64,000 nt of DNA, from assembly GCA_020632795.1 (NCBI GenBank), contig JACKEV010000010.1:620001-684000 (forward strand). The letters are read 5' to 3'. Positions 1 through 11,218 of this stretch are shown here, piece by piece; position 1 is the stretch's first letter; every line of letters begins with the position of its first letter. Below the pieces are notes generated by a model. It saw nothing but the letters and a program-made list of their open reading frames with translations, was not told where the DNA came from and did not search any database. A program made the position numbers and the translations under genes. This DNA is from Alphaproteobacteria bacterium (GTDB lineage: Bacteria; Myxococcota_A; UBA796; CAJQPC01).

Positions 1-586
1 GCCCGTACACCCCCGGCCGCACCCCGTGGGGGTCGCGGAAGGCCACCAGGGTCTCCTGACCGTCGATCTCCAGGATCGCGACCACCGAGTAGGCCCCCCG
101 CACCCGGCGGAACACCGCCGCCACCGCCTCGACCAGATCCTTGGTGGTGTGCCGGGAAGGGCGCCGCCGGATCAGCTCCTGGGCGAGCACCAGCAAGAGC
201 GGCTCGGCGTCGCAGCGCGACAGGACGTGGTGGCCCTCGCTGCGCAGGTCCTCGATCAGCTCGGGCACGTTGGTCACGTTGCCGTTGTGGGCCAGGATGA
301 TGCCCGGAAAGCGGGTCATGAAGGGCTGGGCGTCCTCGCGGGTCGAGATCTCGCCGGCGGTCGGGTAGCGGACGTGGGCGATCCCGGAGCGCCCACCCAG
401 GTGCCGCAGCGCGCCCGTGGGCACCGCCTGGGCGATCAGGCCAAGATCCTTGACCATGTTGAAGCGCCCGCCCTCGCGCGTGGCCACGCCGGCGGCGTCC
501 TGTCCGCGGTGCTGGATGGCCTGGAGCGCGAGCAGCAGCTGCCCGGCCACCGGCTCATGGGCGATCATCCCGACGAAGCCGCACAT
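1..586 (-). CDS. purF: Amidophosphoribosyltransferase, N-terminal part (cut by window edge)
   Basis: Glutamine phosphoribosylpyrophosphate amidotransferase, which makes phosphoribosylamine in the first committed step of purine synthesis in the cytoplasm. Only about 195 N-terminal residues are in the window. They form the class II glutamine amidotransferase (Ntn hydrolase) domain. The protein starts MCGFVGMI, so Cys2 is the expected catalytic nucleophile once Met1 is removed, and it carries the family signature QHRGQDAAG near residue 27 and the glutaminase-site stretch GIAHVRYPTAG near residue 69. The ATG at 586 has an AGGAGG ribosome binding site five bases upstream. The phosphoribosyltransferase half lies outside the window. 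It is divergent from the lipoprotein gene at 779. Other class II amidotransferases (GlmS, AsnB) begin similarly, but the QHRGQD motif fits PurF best. Confidence 0.9.
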   Translation of the reverse strand, partial: MCGFVGMIAHEPVAGQLLLALQAIQHRGQDAAGVATREGGRFNMVKDLGLIAQAVPTGALRHLGGRSGIAHVRYPTAGEISTREDAQPFMTRFPGIILAHNGNVTNVPELIEDLRSEGHHVLSRCDAEPLLLVLAQELIRRRPSRHTTKDLVEAVAAVFRRVRGAYSVVAILEIDGQETLVAFRDPHGVRPGVYG

Positions 587-778
587 CCGGTCCTCCTGAT
601 GGGAGGGCCTGCTATCCCGCTGACAGGTGTCCTCCCAGCGCTCGAACGCCCCTGTTCTGTTTCATTCTTCAATATCCCGGGAGAACGCCCTGTATTTCAT
701 GTGCAAAGGTCCGGTGACGGCCACCCGCCCCGTCGACCCCGGCCTGCCCACGATAGGGTGTGCCCCCTGGAGGTCGGA
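587..778. promoter_or_regulatory. Divergent intergenic region between purF and the MopE-like lipoprotein gene
   Basis: This 192-bp gap should hold promoters for both flanking genes. The stretch at about 655-705 is clearly more AT-rich than its surroundings. On the + strand a GATAGG hexamer at 752-757 lies about 20 bases before the ATG at 779 and could be a -10 box. No confident -35 partner or operator was seen. Confidence 0.35.
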
Positions 779-2329
779 ATGCGCCTGCTCATCGTCTCTG
801 TCGCGCTCCTGGGCGCCTGCACGTCCAAGGGCGACGACACCGGTCCCGCGCCGGAGCCCGAGGCCCTCTGCGACGGCGCCGATGACGACGGCGACGGCCG
901 GATCGACGAGGGCCTGACCGAGGATCGCGCCCCCGACGGCGACGGCGACGGCTGGGGCGACGGCCCCTTCGAGCCGGTCTGCCCCGACGCCGAGGGCTGG
1001 GCGCTGGTGGACGGCGACTGCGACGACGCCGACCCCGAGATCCACCCCGACGCCGCCGAGGTCTGTGACCGGCTCGACCAGGACTGCGACGACGTCGCCG
1101 ACGAGGGCGTGGACGTCGAGCGCTGGGTCGACGCCGACGGGGACACCTGGGGCGGCCCCTCCCTGCGCGCCTGCCCTGACGACGACGGCCTCGTGGACCA
1201 GGGCGGCGACTGTGACGACGGCGACCCCACCATCCACCCCGACGCCGAGGAGGTGTGCGACGGCCTGGACCGGGACTGCGACGGCCGCGTGGACGAGGGT
1301 CTGCTCGTCGACCTGTTCGAGGACGCCGACGGCGACGGCTGGGGCGACGACCCCGCCCAGGTCTGCCCGGACACCTCCGGCTACGTGATGGAGGACGGCG
1401 ACTGCGACGACGGCGACCCGCTGGTCTACCCGGACGCCCCCGAGACCTGCGACGACTTCATCGACGGGGACTGCGACGGGGACATCGACTGCGACGACGC
1501 CGACTGCGTCACCCGGTGCCCGGAGACCGAGTGCAGCGACGGCATCGACCAGGACCAGGACGGCCTCACCGACTGCGAGGACGGCGACTGCCGCTTCCAG
1601 TGCCCCGAGTCCCGCTGCGATGACGGCCGCGACGACGACGGCGACGGCCTCACCGACTGCGACGACCCCGACTGCGCCGCCTCCTGCGTCGAGCAGGACT
1701 GCACCGACGGCGTCGACAACGACGGCAACGGCCTCACCGACTGCGAGGACGCCGGCTGCGCCACCAACCCTCGCTGCGTCGAGCAGGACTGCACCGACGG
1801 CCTGGACAGCGACAACGACGGCCTCACCGACTGCGACGACGACGACTGCTGGGGCACCGGCGCCTGCATGCGGGTCACCAACACCGCCGGCACGGGCCGC
1901 TACCGGGTCCACACCCACGTCAGCTACATCGGCCAGGCGCCGGTGAGCTGGCGCAGCGGCGCGCTGTACTCCTTCACCGGCACCGCGCAGGTCAGCACCA
2001 TCAGCGGCAGCACCGCCACCTGCGCCTGGGCGTTCCCCGCCGCCCCCTGGCGGTCCCGGAGCAGCGGCATCGCCACCCCCAACTGGTCCGCCGTCTCCAT
2101 CAGCTCGGGCTGCCCCATCCAGACCACCTCCGCCCTCATGCCGTCCGGCCTGAGCTTCTCCTTCGCCGACGTGTGGCAGGTCTCCCCCTACGGCTGGTGG
2201 CTGGGGGGCAGCACGACCACCAGCTCCTTCCGCACCAGCACGACGCGCCGGGGCTCGTTCGTCTACGGCTACCGGGATCTGTTCTTCGGCGGGCCGATGC
2301 ATGGGGTCGATCCGGTCCTCATCGAGTAG
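779..2329 (+). CDS. MopE-like Asp/Cys-rich repeat lipoprotein
   Basis: Predicted surface lipoprotein of 516 residues. The start at 779 follows a GGAGG box and gives a short signal peptide with lipobox LLGAC, so Cys15 would be lipidated. Residues about 30-360 are tandem units of two kinds: DADGDxWGxD calcium-type loops joined to CDGxDxDCDGxxDEG units, and later CTDGxDxDxDGLTDCxD units. These resemble the putative metal-binding motif and MopE repeats common in myxobacterial surface proteins, where the acidic loops probably bind Ca2+ or other cations and the cysteines pair. The last ~150 residues lack the repeats and are rich in Ser, Thr and Gly, perhaps a beta-sandwich. An adhesive or metal-binding role is inference. 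A long antisense reading frame here is only a shadow of the repeats. Confidence 0.8.
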   Translation: MRLLIVSVALLGACTSKGDDTGPAPEPEALCDGADDDGDGRIDEGLTEDRAPDGDGDGWGDGPFEPVCPDAEGWALVDGDCDDADPEIHPDAAEVCDRLDQDCDDVADEGVDVERWVDADGDTWGGPSLRACPDDDGLVDQGGDCDDGDPTIHPDAEEVCDGLDRDCDGRVDEGLLVDLFEDADGDGWGDDPAQVCPDTSGYVMEDGDCDDGDPLVYPDAPETCDDFIDGDCDGDIDCDDADCVTRCPETECSDGIDQDQDGLTDCEDGDCRFQCPESRCDDGRDDDGDGLTDCDDPDCAASCVEQDCTDGVDNDGNGLTDCEDAGCATNPRCVEQDCTDGLDSDNDGLTDCDDDDCWGTGACMRVTNTAGTGRYRVHTHVSYIGQAPVSWRSGALYSFTGTAQVSTISGSTATCAWAFPAAPWRSRSSGIATPNWSAVSISSGCPIQTTSALMPSGLSFSFADVWQVSPYGWWLGGSTTTSSFRTSTTRRGSFVYGYRDLFFGGPMHGVDPVLIE

Positions 2330-2332
2330 GTG

Positions 2333-2360
2333 TTGCGGACAGTTTCTGACCGGGTATAGC
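2333..2360 (+). promoter_or_regulatory. Sigma70-type promoter giving a probably leaderless mRNA
   Basis: TTGCGG (2333-2338), a 16-bp spacer and TATAGC (2355-2360) are followed by only seven bases before the ATG at 2368. There is no Shine-Dalgarno box, so transcription probably starts at or next to the start codon. Confidence 0.5.
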
Positions 2361-2367
2361 GTGGGGC

Positions 2368-5463
<3,096 letters not shown>

Positions 5464-5466
5464 CCC

Positions 5467-6033
5467 TCAGACCGGCACCCCCACCGCCCCCGGCACCACG
5501 ATGGTGTAGGCCACCGCCTCGCCCTTGCCGACGTTGGTGTAGGCGTGGGGCTGGTCGCCCCGGTAGACGATGACGTCCCCCGGCTCCAGCACCCAGCGGT
5601 CCGCCGCCGTGCGCAGGGCGAGCTGCCCGGTCTCGCAGATGAGGTACTCCCGCGTCCCCGGGCTGTGGGGCGCGCCGGTCAGCCGCGCGCCGGGCGCGAA
5701 GGCCATGCGCTCCACCGTGAGGCCGGGCACGGCGTCCGGCACGACCGCCCGCAGCGCCACCCCGGGCCTGTGGCGAATCGGCAGCTCATCGACCCGGTAG
5801 TGGCGTCCGAAGGTCTTGGGCGGGCTGACCAGCTCCTCCAGGGTGACCCCCAGCGCGCCCGCCACCCGGGCCATCACCGACAGGGTGGGGTTGGGGGAGC
5901 CGCACTCCAGCCGGGCGAGGGTGGGCCGGGGCACCCCCGAGGCCTGGGCAAGCTCCTGCTGGGTGAGCCCCCGCGCCTCTCGCAGCAGGCGCAGGTTGCG
6001 GCTCAGGTGCGCGGAGAGGCGGTCAGGGTCCAC
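5467..6033 (-). CDS. XRE-family regulator with C-terminal cupin domain
   Basis: A 188-residue transcriptional regulator. Residues ~8-65 are an XRE helix-turn-helix (RGLTQQELAQASGVPRPTL, then NPTLSVMARVAGALGV), and residues ~110-185 are a double-stranded beta-helix cupin (EYLICETGQLAL, LEPGDVIVYRGDQPHAYTN). Such proteins usually sense a small ligand through the cupin. I place the start at the GTG at 6033. Upstream codons have no HTH character and lie inside the methyltransferase gene. The first 11 bases overlap the end of that gene, so the two are likely translationally coupled. It may control the methyltransferase operon or a nearby pathway; the ligand is unknown. Confidence 0.82.
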   Translation of the reverse strand: MDPDRLSAHLSRNLRLLREARGLTQQELAQASGVPRPTLARLECGSPNPTLSVMARVAGALGVTLEELVSPPKTFGRHYRVDELPIRHRPGVALRAVVPDAVPGLTVERMAFAPGARLTGAPHSPGTREYLICETGQLALRTAADRWVLEPGDVIVYRGDQPHAYTNVGKGEAVAYTIVVPGAVGVPV

Positions 6034-6727
6034 GAAGCACCAGCATCTCGTCGGTGCCCTTCTGGGCCTGGAAGGGCACCTTGCGCACCTGCCAATGCAC
6101 CCCCTCGGCCTCCAGCGCCGCCTGGAGCTGCCCGAACCGGGGGTCGCGCACATACGCCGGCAGGTGGAAGGGCTGGATGGGATACACCCGCACCTCGCCC
6201 GCGCTGACCCGCACCAGCTCCCGCAGGCTGTCCAGGAGGAACGTATCGGAGAAGCGCGCGCTGTAGCTGAACAGCAGGTGCCCGTTCAGGACGAGGTCGA
6301 AGTGGCCGTCGGGGAACGGCAGGTGGGGCAGCGCGGCGGTGACGTAGCGACCGGTGGGCAGCCCCGCCGCGAGGTCCGCCAGGAAGCGCTCCAGCGCCGC
6401 CGCCCGCTTGCGGCGCAGGGCCTCCAGGTCGCCGTAGTGGGCCCAGTCCCACTTCTCCCGGTGGGCCTCGACCCGGGCGACCACCACCTCGATGTCCGCC
6501 AGGCCCCGCGCCCGCAGCGCGTCGACGCCCTCGGCGTAGATGGGGTCGCAGCCGACCATGTCCACCCCCCGGGCGTGGGCCTCGGCCACCAGGGACGAGG
6601 GGCCGGTGGGGCAGTCCAGCACCCGCTTGCCCGCGAGCGCGGCCCAGTCCAGGTCGAACATGGCCAGGGCCTCGTCCGCGACGCGGCCGTAGAAGGCGAT
6701 GTGGGGCAGGTCGAACGACGCGGTCAT
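6023..6727 (-). CDS. SAM-dependent methyltransferase-like protein
   Basis: A 234-residue cytoplasmic protein with a class I methyltransferase fold. The SAM-binding start is visible as KRVLDCPTGPSSLVAEAHARG (glycine-poor form of motif I) followed by VDMVGCDPIY, and LPFPDGHFDLVLNGHLLF matches motif IV-V of the family. No substrate can be named. It is the first gene of a two-gene reverse operon with the XRE-cupin regulator, whose GTG start overlaps its stop. The start at 6727 is divergent from the ferredoxin gene at 6824, with about 96 bp between them. Confidence 0.72.
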   Translation of the reverse strand: MTASFDLPHIAFYGRVADEALAMFDLDWAALAGKRVLDCPTGPSSLVAEAHARGVDMVGCDPIYAEGVDALRARGLADIEVVVARVEAHREKWDWAHYGDLEALRRKRAAALERFLADLAAGLPTGRYVTAALPHLPFPDGHFDLVLNGHLLFSYSARFSDTFLLDSLRELVRVSAGEVRVYPIQPFHLPAYVRDPRFGQLQAALEAEGVHWQVRKVPFQAQKGTDEMLVLRGP

Positions 6728-6823
6728 GGGCTCGCGAACCAGTTGTTCACAAACGAACTATCTGGTGATTTCCCGAACGTCCAGCAGCAAGCTGAGAGGG
6801 AACCCCAACCCGAGGAGCCCCTC

Positions 6824-7075
6824 ATGGCTGATCCCGCCGCCCGCTGGCACGACAACGTCCCCGGACCCGTCTACATCGACGACTCCTGCATCATCTGCTC
6901 GATGTGCGCGGACCTCGCCCCGGAGCACTTCCGCATGTCCGACGACGAGGACCACGACATCTGCTACCGCCAGCCCACCACCCCCGAGGGCTGGGCGGCC
7001 GTGCGCGAGGCCGCCGACGCCTGTCCCACCGAGTCGATCGGGCTGGACGGTCAGGGCACCCGCCCGACCCGGTAG
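6824..7075 (+). CDS. Small [4Fe-4S]-type ferredoxin
   Basis: An 83-residue acidic electron carrier. Cysteines at 22, 25, 28 and 67 form the C-x2-C-x2-C...CP pattern of single-cluster ferredoxins (SCIICSMCAD, then DACPTESI), giving one [4Fe-4S] centre. A position between the second and third Cys is Ser/Met, as usual. The ATG at 6824 is preceded by GAGGAG. It stands alone and ends inside the convergent small membrane protein gene with a 25-bp overlap. The redox partner is not evident; it could serve a cytochrome P450 or another oxygenase elsewhere. Confidence 0.85.
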   Translation: MADPAARWHDNVPGPVYIDDSCIICSMCADLAPEHFRMSDDEDHDICYRQPTTPEGWAAVREAADACPTESIGLDGQGTRPTR

Positions 7076-7347
7076 TAGATGACCTGCGCGTCCCCGGTCT
7101 CGACCCGCTGGAGCGCCACCCGCCCCGCGTCCGCCGCCAGGGTGACCGGCTCGGCGGGGGGCTCGGGCGGGGAGAGCTCCGGCGCGGGCGGCGTGCGCAG
7201 GGTCACCAGCAGCGCCGCCGCCACCGCCACCGCGAAGCCCAGGGCGAGGCGCGGCGCCCGGGGCGCGTCCAGGCGCTCCCGCAGCCGCGCGAGGCCCCCC
7301 GGAGGCGGCTCGTGCTCGATGAAGACATCGCGAAGCGGGTCAGACAC
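7051..7347 (-). CDS. Small single-pass membrane protein, candidate anti-sigma factor
   Basis: A 98-residue protein with a short charged N-terminal part (residues 1-35), one membrane segment (about 36-52, ALGFAVAVAAALLVT) and a proline-rich periplasmic tail. Its first codons overlap the end of the ECF sigma factor gene by 8 bp. That position, size and topology are what one expects of a minimal anti-sigma or sigma-associated membrane protein. It lacks the zinc HxxxCxxC motif of ZAS-type anti-sigmas, so the role is inferred from context only. Confidence 0.6.
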   Translation of the reverse strand: MSDPLRDVFIEHEPPPGGLARLRERLDAPRAPRLALGFAVAVAAALLVTLRTPPAPELSPPEPPAEPVTLAADAGRVALQRVETGDAQVIYYRVGRVP

Positions 7348-7852
7348 GGCCGTCCTCCAAGGCGGCCCGGAGGCGCGCGAGGGCGTGGTGGCGCCGGGAG
7401 GCCACCGTGCCCTCGGGCACCCCCAGGATGTCGCCGATCTCCTTGTAGCTCAAGCCCGAGAACGCGCTGAGCATCACCACCTGGCGCTGTCGCTCCGGCA
7501 GCGCCTCCACCGCCGCGCGCACCCGACGCGCCCGGCCCGCGTCGTCCAGGCGCTCCCCCGGCGACGGCTCCCCCGCGGACAGCCCGGCCAGGGTGAAGAA
7601 GCTGCGCACCGCGCGCCACCGCCTGCGCTTGGACGCCAGGTTCAGGGCCACCCGCCAGAGCAGGGCCTCCACGGTGTCCGGGCGGACCCGCACGCGCATG
7701 CGCCACACGCGCAGGAAGGCCTCCTGAACGATCTCCTGGGCCTCCTCGGGCTCCCAGGTCCAGCGCAGCACGACGTTGACCATCGGCCGCTCCAGCCGGA
7801 CGTAGAGCGCCTCGAGGGCGGCCCGGTCGAGCCCGGGCGCCCCAGCGGTCAT
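7340..7852 (-). CDS. ECF-type RNA polymerase sigma factor
   Basis: A 170-residue sigma-70 family ECF factor. Region 2 includes WEPEEAQEIVQEAFLRVWR near residues 32-50, and region 4 includes ALPERQRQVVMLSAFSGLSY, then KEIGDILGVPEGTV with the -35 recognition helix. It redirects RNA polymerase to a small regulon. The start ATG (7852) overlaps the stop of the upstream lipoprotein gene as ATGA, and the downstream small membrane protein overlaps its end, giving a tightly coupled three-gene operon. The downstream protein is the best candidate for its anti-sigma partner. Confidence 0.88.
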   Translation of the reverse strand: MTAGAPGLDRAALEALYVRLERPMVNVVLRWTWEPEEAQEIVQEAFLRVWRMRVRVRPDTVEALLWRVALNLASKRRRWRAVRSFFTLAGLSAGEPSPGERLDDAGRARRVRAAVEALPERQRQVVMLSAFSGLSYKEIGDILGVPEGTVASRRHHALARLRAALEDGRV

Positions 7853-8592
7853 CGCTCGGTGAGGGCCTCGATCTCGCCGCGGACGAGGTAGTACAGGGTG
7901 CGGCCCGGGGCCTCGTCCCCCGCGTCCAGGGGGTCATAGCCGACGGCGCCCAGCACCAGGGTCTGACCGGGGCGCAGGCGCACCCGGGTGTCCAGGTTGG
8001 TGCTGCGGGCGTCCCGGGTGCCGTCCAGCTCCAGGCCCAGCTCGGCGGTCAGCTCCTCCCCCCCGGGGAGCACCACGGCGCGCTGGCTGACGCGCAGCAG
8101 GCCCGAGCGGGCCTCGCTGTGGACCCCGTCCCCGGAGCGCATCGACAGCCGCTCGACCAGGGTGAACGCCTGGGCCCCGTCGATCGCGATGATGGCCTCC
8201 AGCGCGGGCGCAACCGTGTGCAGGCGGGTGGGCCAGGCGGGCTCCTCGGCGGGCTCCCCCACCACCAGCCAGTAGCTCAAGGCCACGCCCCGGCCCGCGT
8301 CGGCCGGCGCGCTCTGGTTGACCCGCTGGACCAGCGCCTCGACGCCCTCGTGCAGGCGCTCCGGGGCCACGACCGCCAGCTCCCCCCCCGCGCCAGCGGA
8401 CACCGAGCCCAGCGCGGGGTCCCGGCTCCCCAGGAGCTGATGGAGCATGTGCGCGGTCTCGTCGGCGCGGTCGACCGGCACGGTGTAGGTGCGGATCTCC
8501 AGGGGCTCGGGCGGCGGCTCGGGCGCGCCAGCGGGCTGGCAGGCGGGCAGGACGAGGGACAGGAAGAGCGAGGATCGAAGGACGACGGACAC
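7849..8592 (-). CDS. Secretin-like lipoprotein of unknown function
   Basis: A 247-residue predicted lipoprotein, with signal peptide SSLFLSLVLPAC and lipidated Cys18. The GTG start at 8592 has a GGAG box. After a proline-rich stretch, residues 30-110 look like a secretin N-domain: TYTVPVDRADETAHMLHQLL, with aggregated beta-alpha repeats and a leucine-rich helix. Near the C-terminus RVRLRPGQTLVLGAVGYD resembles the segment before the beta-lip of GspD/PilQ secretins. The length is far too short for a pore, so it may be a secretin relative or adaptor. This resemblance is by eye and weak. It is first in the ECF sigma operon and could be the envelope sensor or the output of that system. Confidence 0.5.
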   Translation of the reverse strand: MSVVLRSSLFLSLVLPACQPAGAPEPPPEPLEIRTYTVPVDRADETAHMLHQLLGSRDPALGSVSAGAGGELAVVAPERLHEGVEALVQRVNQSAPADAGRGVALSYWLVVGEPAEEPAWPTRLHTVAPALEAIIAIDGAQAFTLVERLSMRSGDGVHSEARSGLLRVSQRAVVLPGGEELTAELGLELDGTRDARSTNLDTRVRLRPGQTLVLGAVGYDPLDAGDEAPGRTLYYLVRGEIEALTER

Positions 8593-8658
8593 GGCGTTGC
8601 TCCGGTGGTTCGTCTCCTGCTACCCCCCCGCGCGCGCGTCCTTCAGAAAAAAATGCGC

Positions 8659-10101
8659 CTACTGTCGATCGTCGAGCCAGTGGCCCCGCGAGAGGATGTC
8701 GTCGGCGGTGACGAGGTCGTCGTCCGGGGGCAGGGTGTCCGCCGAGCGCATCGCCGGGTGGACCGCGCGCAGGAACACCGAGGCCACCTGGGGGTGGAAG
8801 CGCTGCCCGGCGTCGGCCTCGAGCTGGACGCGGGCCTCGTCGATGCTGAGCGCCGGCAGCCAGGCGCTGGCGCGGGTCACCCGATCCCACCACCCCGCGA
8901 TGGCCAGCAGGCACGACGGCAGCGGGATCTCCCGCCCGGAGAGCCCCTTGGGCGCGCCCATGCCGCCGTAGCGCTCGGGGATGGCCAGCAGCACCTGGGC
9001 GGCGTGCTCGGCCTGCTCGGGCTCCAGGCGCGGGGCGATGGCCAGGGGCTCGCGCATGATCCGGCGCAGCGAGACCCCGCTGGACCAGGCGAAGAGCGCG
9101 TAGTCGATGGCCACCCGGTCCTGCCGGGAGAAGGACATCGTCTGCATCGCCGGGCCGATCAGCTCCATGACCCGCTGGCGGTGCTCGCTGGGGGAGGAGC
9201 CCACGCCGAAGGCCAGGTCCGAGCTGGTGTCGCCCGCGAGCAGCCGGGCGGAGAGGAGCTGGCAGCTCAGGGCGTCGCCGAGCGCCGCGGCGTAGACCCG
9301 CAGGCCCGCCGCCACGCCGGGCCCCGCCGCCTCGGTGCCGGCGAGGGCGAGCACTCCGGCGATCTCCGGCGGCGACTCGGCCTGCCGTCGCACCCGGATC
9401 GGCGCGGCGATGAGGGCTGCGCCCGGCGGCCCGAACCACCACCCCGCCGGATCAGGGGGGCCGCCAGCCTGCACCGAGGCCCCCAGGCCGTCGAGGTCCA
9501 GCCGCGCGAACGGCTCGACGCCCTCACACACGACCTCCACCCAGCGCTTGATCGCGGGCTCGTGGAACGCGAGCAGCACCCCGGCGCCGTTGTACTCACG
9601 CTGGGCCTCGTTGCAGACCTGCTGGTAGAGCGTCGGGAGGGTGTCGGCGCTGATCTCGGCGGCGGCGTCATAGACGCGCAGCACGCCGCGGAGCTGGATG
9701 GTCTCCCGCTCCTTGCGCACCTGCTCGACGGCCCGCAGCAGCGCCCCGTGGACCTTGCGCAGGCGGAAGGGCTTGAGGATGTAGTCCTGGGCCCCTTGCT
9801 TGAGGGCAGCCACCGCGGAGTCGATCGAGCCGTACCCGGTCATCAACAGGACGGCGATGGGCTCACCCCGCTCGCGCAGGTGGCGCAGCAGCTCAAGGCC
9901 GTCGATGCCCGGCATGCGCAGATCGGTGATCACGGCGTCCACCCGGCGCTGCTCAAGGAGGCTCAGCGCGGCCTCGCCGTCGGCCGCGACGTGGACCTCG
10001 AGCCCCCGCGCGCGGAGGTATTCACCCAGCAGCTCGACGATCTCAAGCTCGTCGTCGACCACCAGGACGCGGACACCGGATTCCTTCACCGCATCAAGCA
10101 T
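8659..10101 (-). CDS. Response regulator with degenerate HD-like output domain
   Basis: A 480-residue protein. The receiver domain spans residues ~8-125 and keeps all key positions: acidic VLVVDDE near 15, phospho-acceptor Asp in DAVITDLRMPGIDG, Thr in LLMTGYGS, and Lys in YILKPFRL. A middle GAF-like region (~150-280) follows. The C-terminal helical region (~300-450) has the layout of an HD-GYP output (IPERYGGMGAPKGLSGREIPLP resembles the YDGxGYP region), but the HD metal ligands and the GYP triplet are missing, so cyclic-di-GMP hydrolysis is unlikely. I prefer the ATG at 10101, which has AAGGA seven bases upstream, over an ATG ten codons earlier. No cognate kinase is adjacent. Confidence 0.75.
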   Translation of the reverse strand: MLDAVKESGVRVLVVDDELEIVELLGEYLRARGLEVHVAADGEAALSLLEQRRVDAVITDLRMPGIDGLELLRHLRERGEPIAVLLMTGYGSIDSAVAALKQGAQDYILKPFRLRKVHGALLRAVEQVRKERETIQLRGVLRVYDAAAEISADTLPTLYQQVCNEAQREYNGAGVLLAFHEPAIKRWVEVVCEGVEPFARLDLDGLGASVQAGGPPDPAGWWFGPPGAALIAAPIRVRRQAESPPEIAGVLALAGTEAAGPGVAAGLRVYAAALGDALSCQLLSARLLAGDTSSDLAFGVGSSPSEHRQRVMELIGPAMQTMSFSRQDRVAIDYALFAWSSGVSLRRIMREPLAIAPRLEPEQAEHAAQVLLAIPERYGGMGAPKGLSGREIPLPSCLLAIAGWWDRVTRASAWLPALSIDEARVQLEADAGQRFHPQVASVFLRAVHPAMRSADTLPPDDDLVTADDILSRGHWLDDRQ

Positions 10102-10160
10102 AGCGCGTCCTTGGAGCGACGGGCACGCCATGATGGTAAGCTGGAGTTGGTGGAGAGCCG

Positions 10161-10766
10161 ATGGCGCGCAAGGAGAAAGTCGATCGCGTCCTGGAGCAGC
10201 GCCTCGATGACTTCGAGCGCGAGATGTTCCTCTTGAAGATAGCCTATGAGAAGTACTTCTCGGGCATCGACAAGGTGGAGCCCCTCCGGGACCGTGAGGC
10301 CCTGCGGCGCACCGTGCGCGACCTCATCCAGGTCCCGATCATGGCCACCTCCCAGAAGTTCCGGATGCGCACCCTGCGCGCCCGCTACAACACCCTCGAT
10401 CTGTACCTCAACCGGAACATGAACCTCATCGAGCGGGGCGAGCACCCCAAGTTCAAGTTCCGCGCAGACCTCACCGAACAGAAGCGCGCCAGGGATGACC
10501 TGGCGGGCGCCGAGCGGGCGCTCCAGCTGGACGACGCCCGCAAGAAGCGCGAGCGCGAAGACGCCGCGTTCCGTCAGATCTACGAGCACTACATTGAAGC
10601 TCGTCGCAAATGCGGCCAGAGCACGGACCTCGAGTTCGACTCCGTCAAGAAGGCGCTCCGAACCCAGGTCAGGACCATCAAAAGCACCTATAAGTGCAAC
10701 TCCGTGAAGTTCCGGGTTACGGTCGAGGATGGCAAGGCCCGGTTGAAGGCCGTCCCTCAACGCTGA
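10161..10766 (+). CDS. MXAN_5187 C-terminal-like protein
   Basis: A 201-residue soluble, basic, largely helical protein with no membrane segment. The stretch from LLKIAYEKYFSGIDKVEP through RMRTLRARYNTLDLYLN resembles the C-terminal domain of the myxobacterial MXAN_5187 family, recognised from memory and not by search. Residues 100-140 are charged and probably coiled-coil. Two late cysteines are present, without a metal-binding pattern. Its function is unknown. The gene is divergent from the response regulator with a ~60-bp gap and has a GGAGAG box before its ATG. Confidence 0.6.
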   Translation: MARKEKVDRVLEQRLDDFEREMFLLKIAYEKYFSGIDKVEPLRDREALRRTVRDLIQVPIMATSQKFRMRTLRARYNTLDLYLNRNMNLIERGEHPKFKFRADLTEQKRARDDLAGAERALQLDDARKKREREDAAFRQIYEHYIEARRKCGQSTDLEFDSVKKALRTQVRTIKSTYKCNSVKFRVTVEDGKARLKAVPQR

Positions 10767-10830
10767 TCCCGAGCGCCCACGACCCAGGGGGCTCCCCCCG
10801 GATCGAGCGCTCCGACCCAAGGAAGACCCG

Positions 10831-11214
10831 TTGTTCCTGACACTGGCGCTGATGCTGTCGTCGCCCGCCGTCGCGCAGGAGCAGCCTGGGTGGACCTTGA
10901 TCCTGCCGCTTGGGGCGCCGCAGTTCATCCAGCACCGGGTGCCCCGCGGCGTGGTGTCCGGGGGCATCCAGGTCGCGGGGCTCGGTGTCGCCATCGGGTC
11001 CGGCGTGGCGGCCAATCGGGCCGCCGAGGCCGAGGACTTCGAGCGCGAGGGCACCATGCAGATCATCTCGATCGCCGGAGCGTCTGCGGCGTGCGGAGCG
11101 CTGTTCTACTCGGTTATGGACGCGGCCCACTACAACCAGCTCCAGCGTGAGCAGATGGCGGCGCAGGCCCGAGCCTGGGCCGTCGCAGCGCTGCCCCACC
11201 CCGCAGGAGGATGA
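10831..11214 (+). CDS. Small exported/membrane protein, DUF5683-like
   Basis: A 127-residue protein starting from TTG at 10831, with AAGGA eight bases upstream. A signal sequence ends at SPAVAQ near residue 16. Two hydrophobic segments follow: GGIQVAGLGVAIGSGVAA (~44-61) and IISIAGASAACGALFYSV (~78-95). The layout, with small glycine-rich helices and a DAAHYN motif after the second, recalls the DUF5683 family of envelope proteins, but this is a loose match. Four bases separate its stop from the next start, so it is probably co-transcribed with the cNMP-binding protein. Confidence 0.5.
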   Translation: MFLTLALMLSSPAVAQEQPGWTLILPLGAPQFIQHRVPRGVVSGGIQVAGLGVAIGSGVAANRAAEAEDFEREGTMQIISIAGASAACGALFYSVMDAAHYNQLQREQMAAQARAWAVAALPHPAGG

Positions 11215-11218
11215 GCGG

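Noticed and set aside
662..2302. Long minus-strand open frame over the MopE-like gene (and similar ones over the helicase and Rhs genes)
   Set aside because: These are shadows caused by very high GC and repeats. Amino-acid composition is Ala/Gly/Val or Arg/Pro-rich without motifs, and the sense strand encodes recognisable domains.
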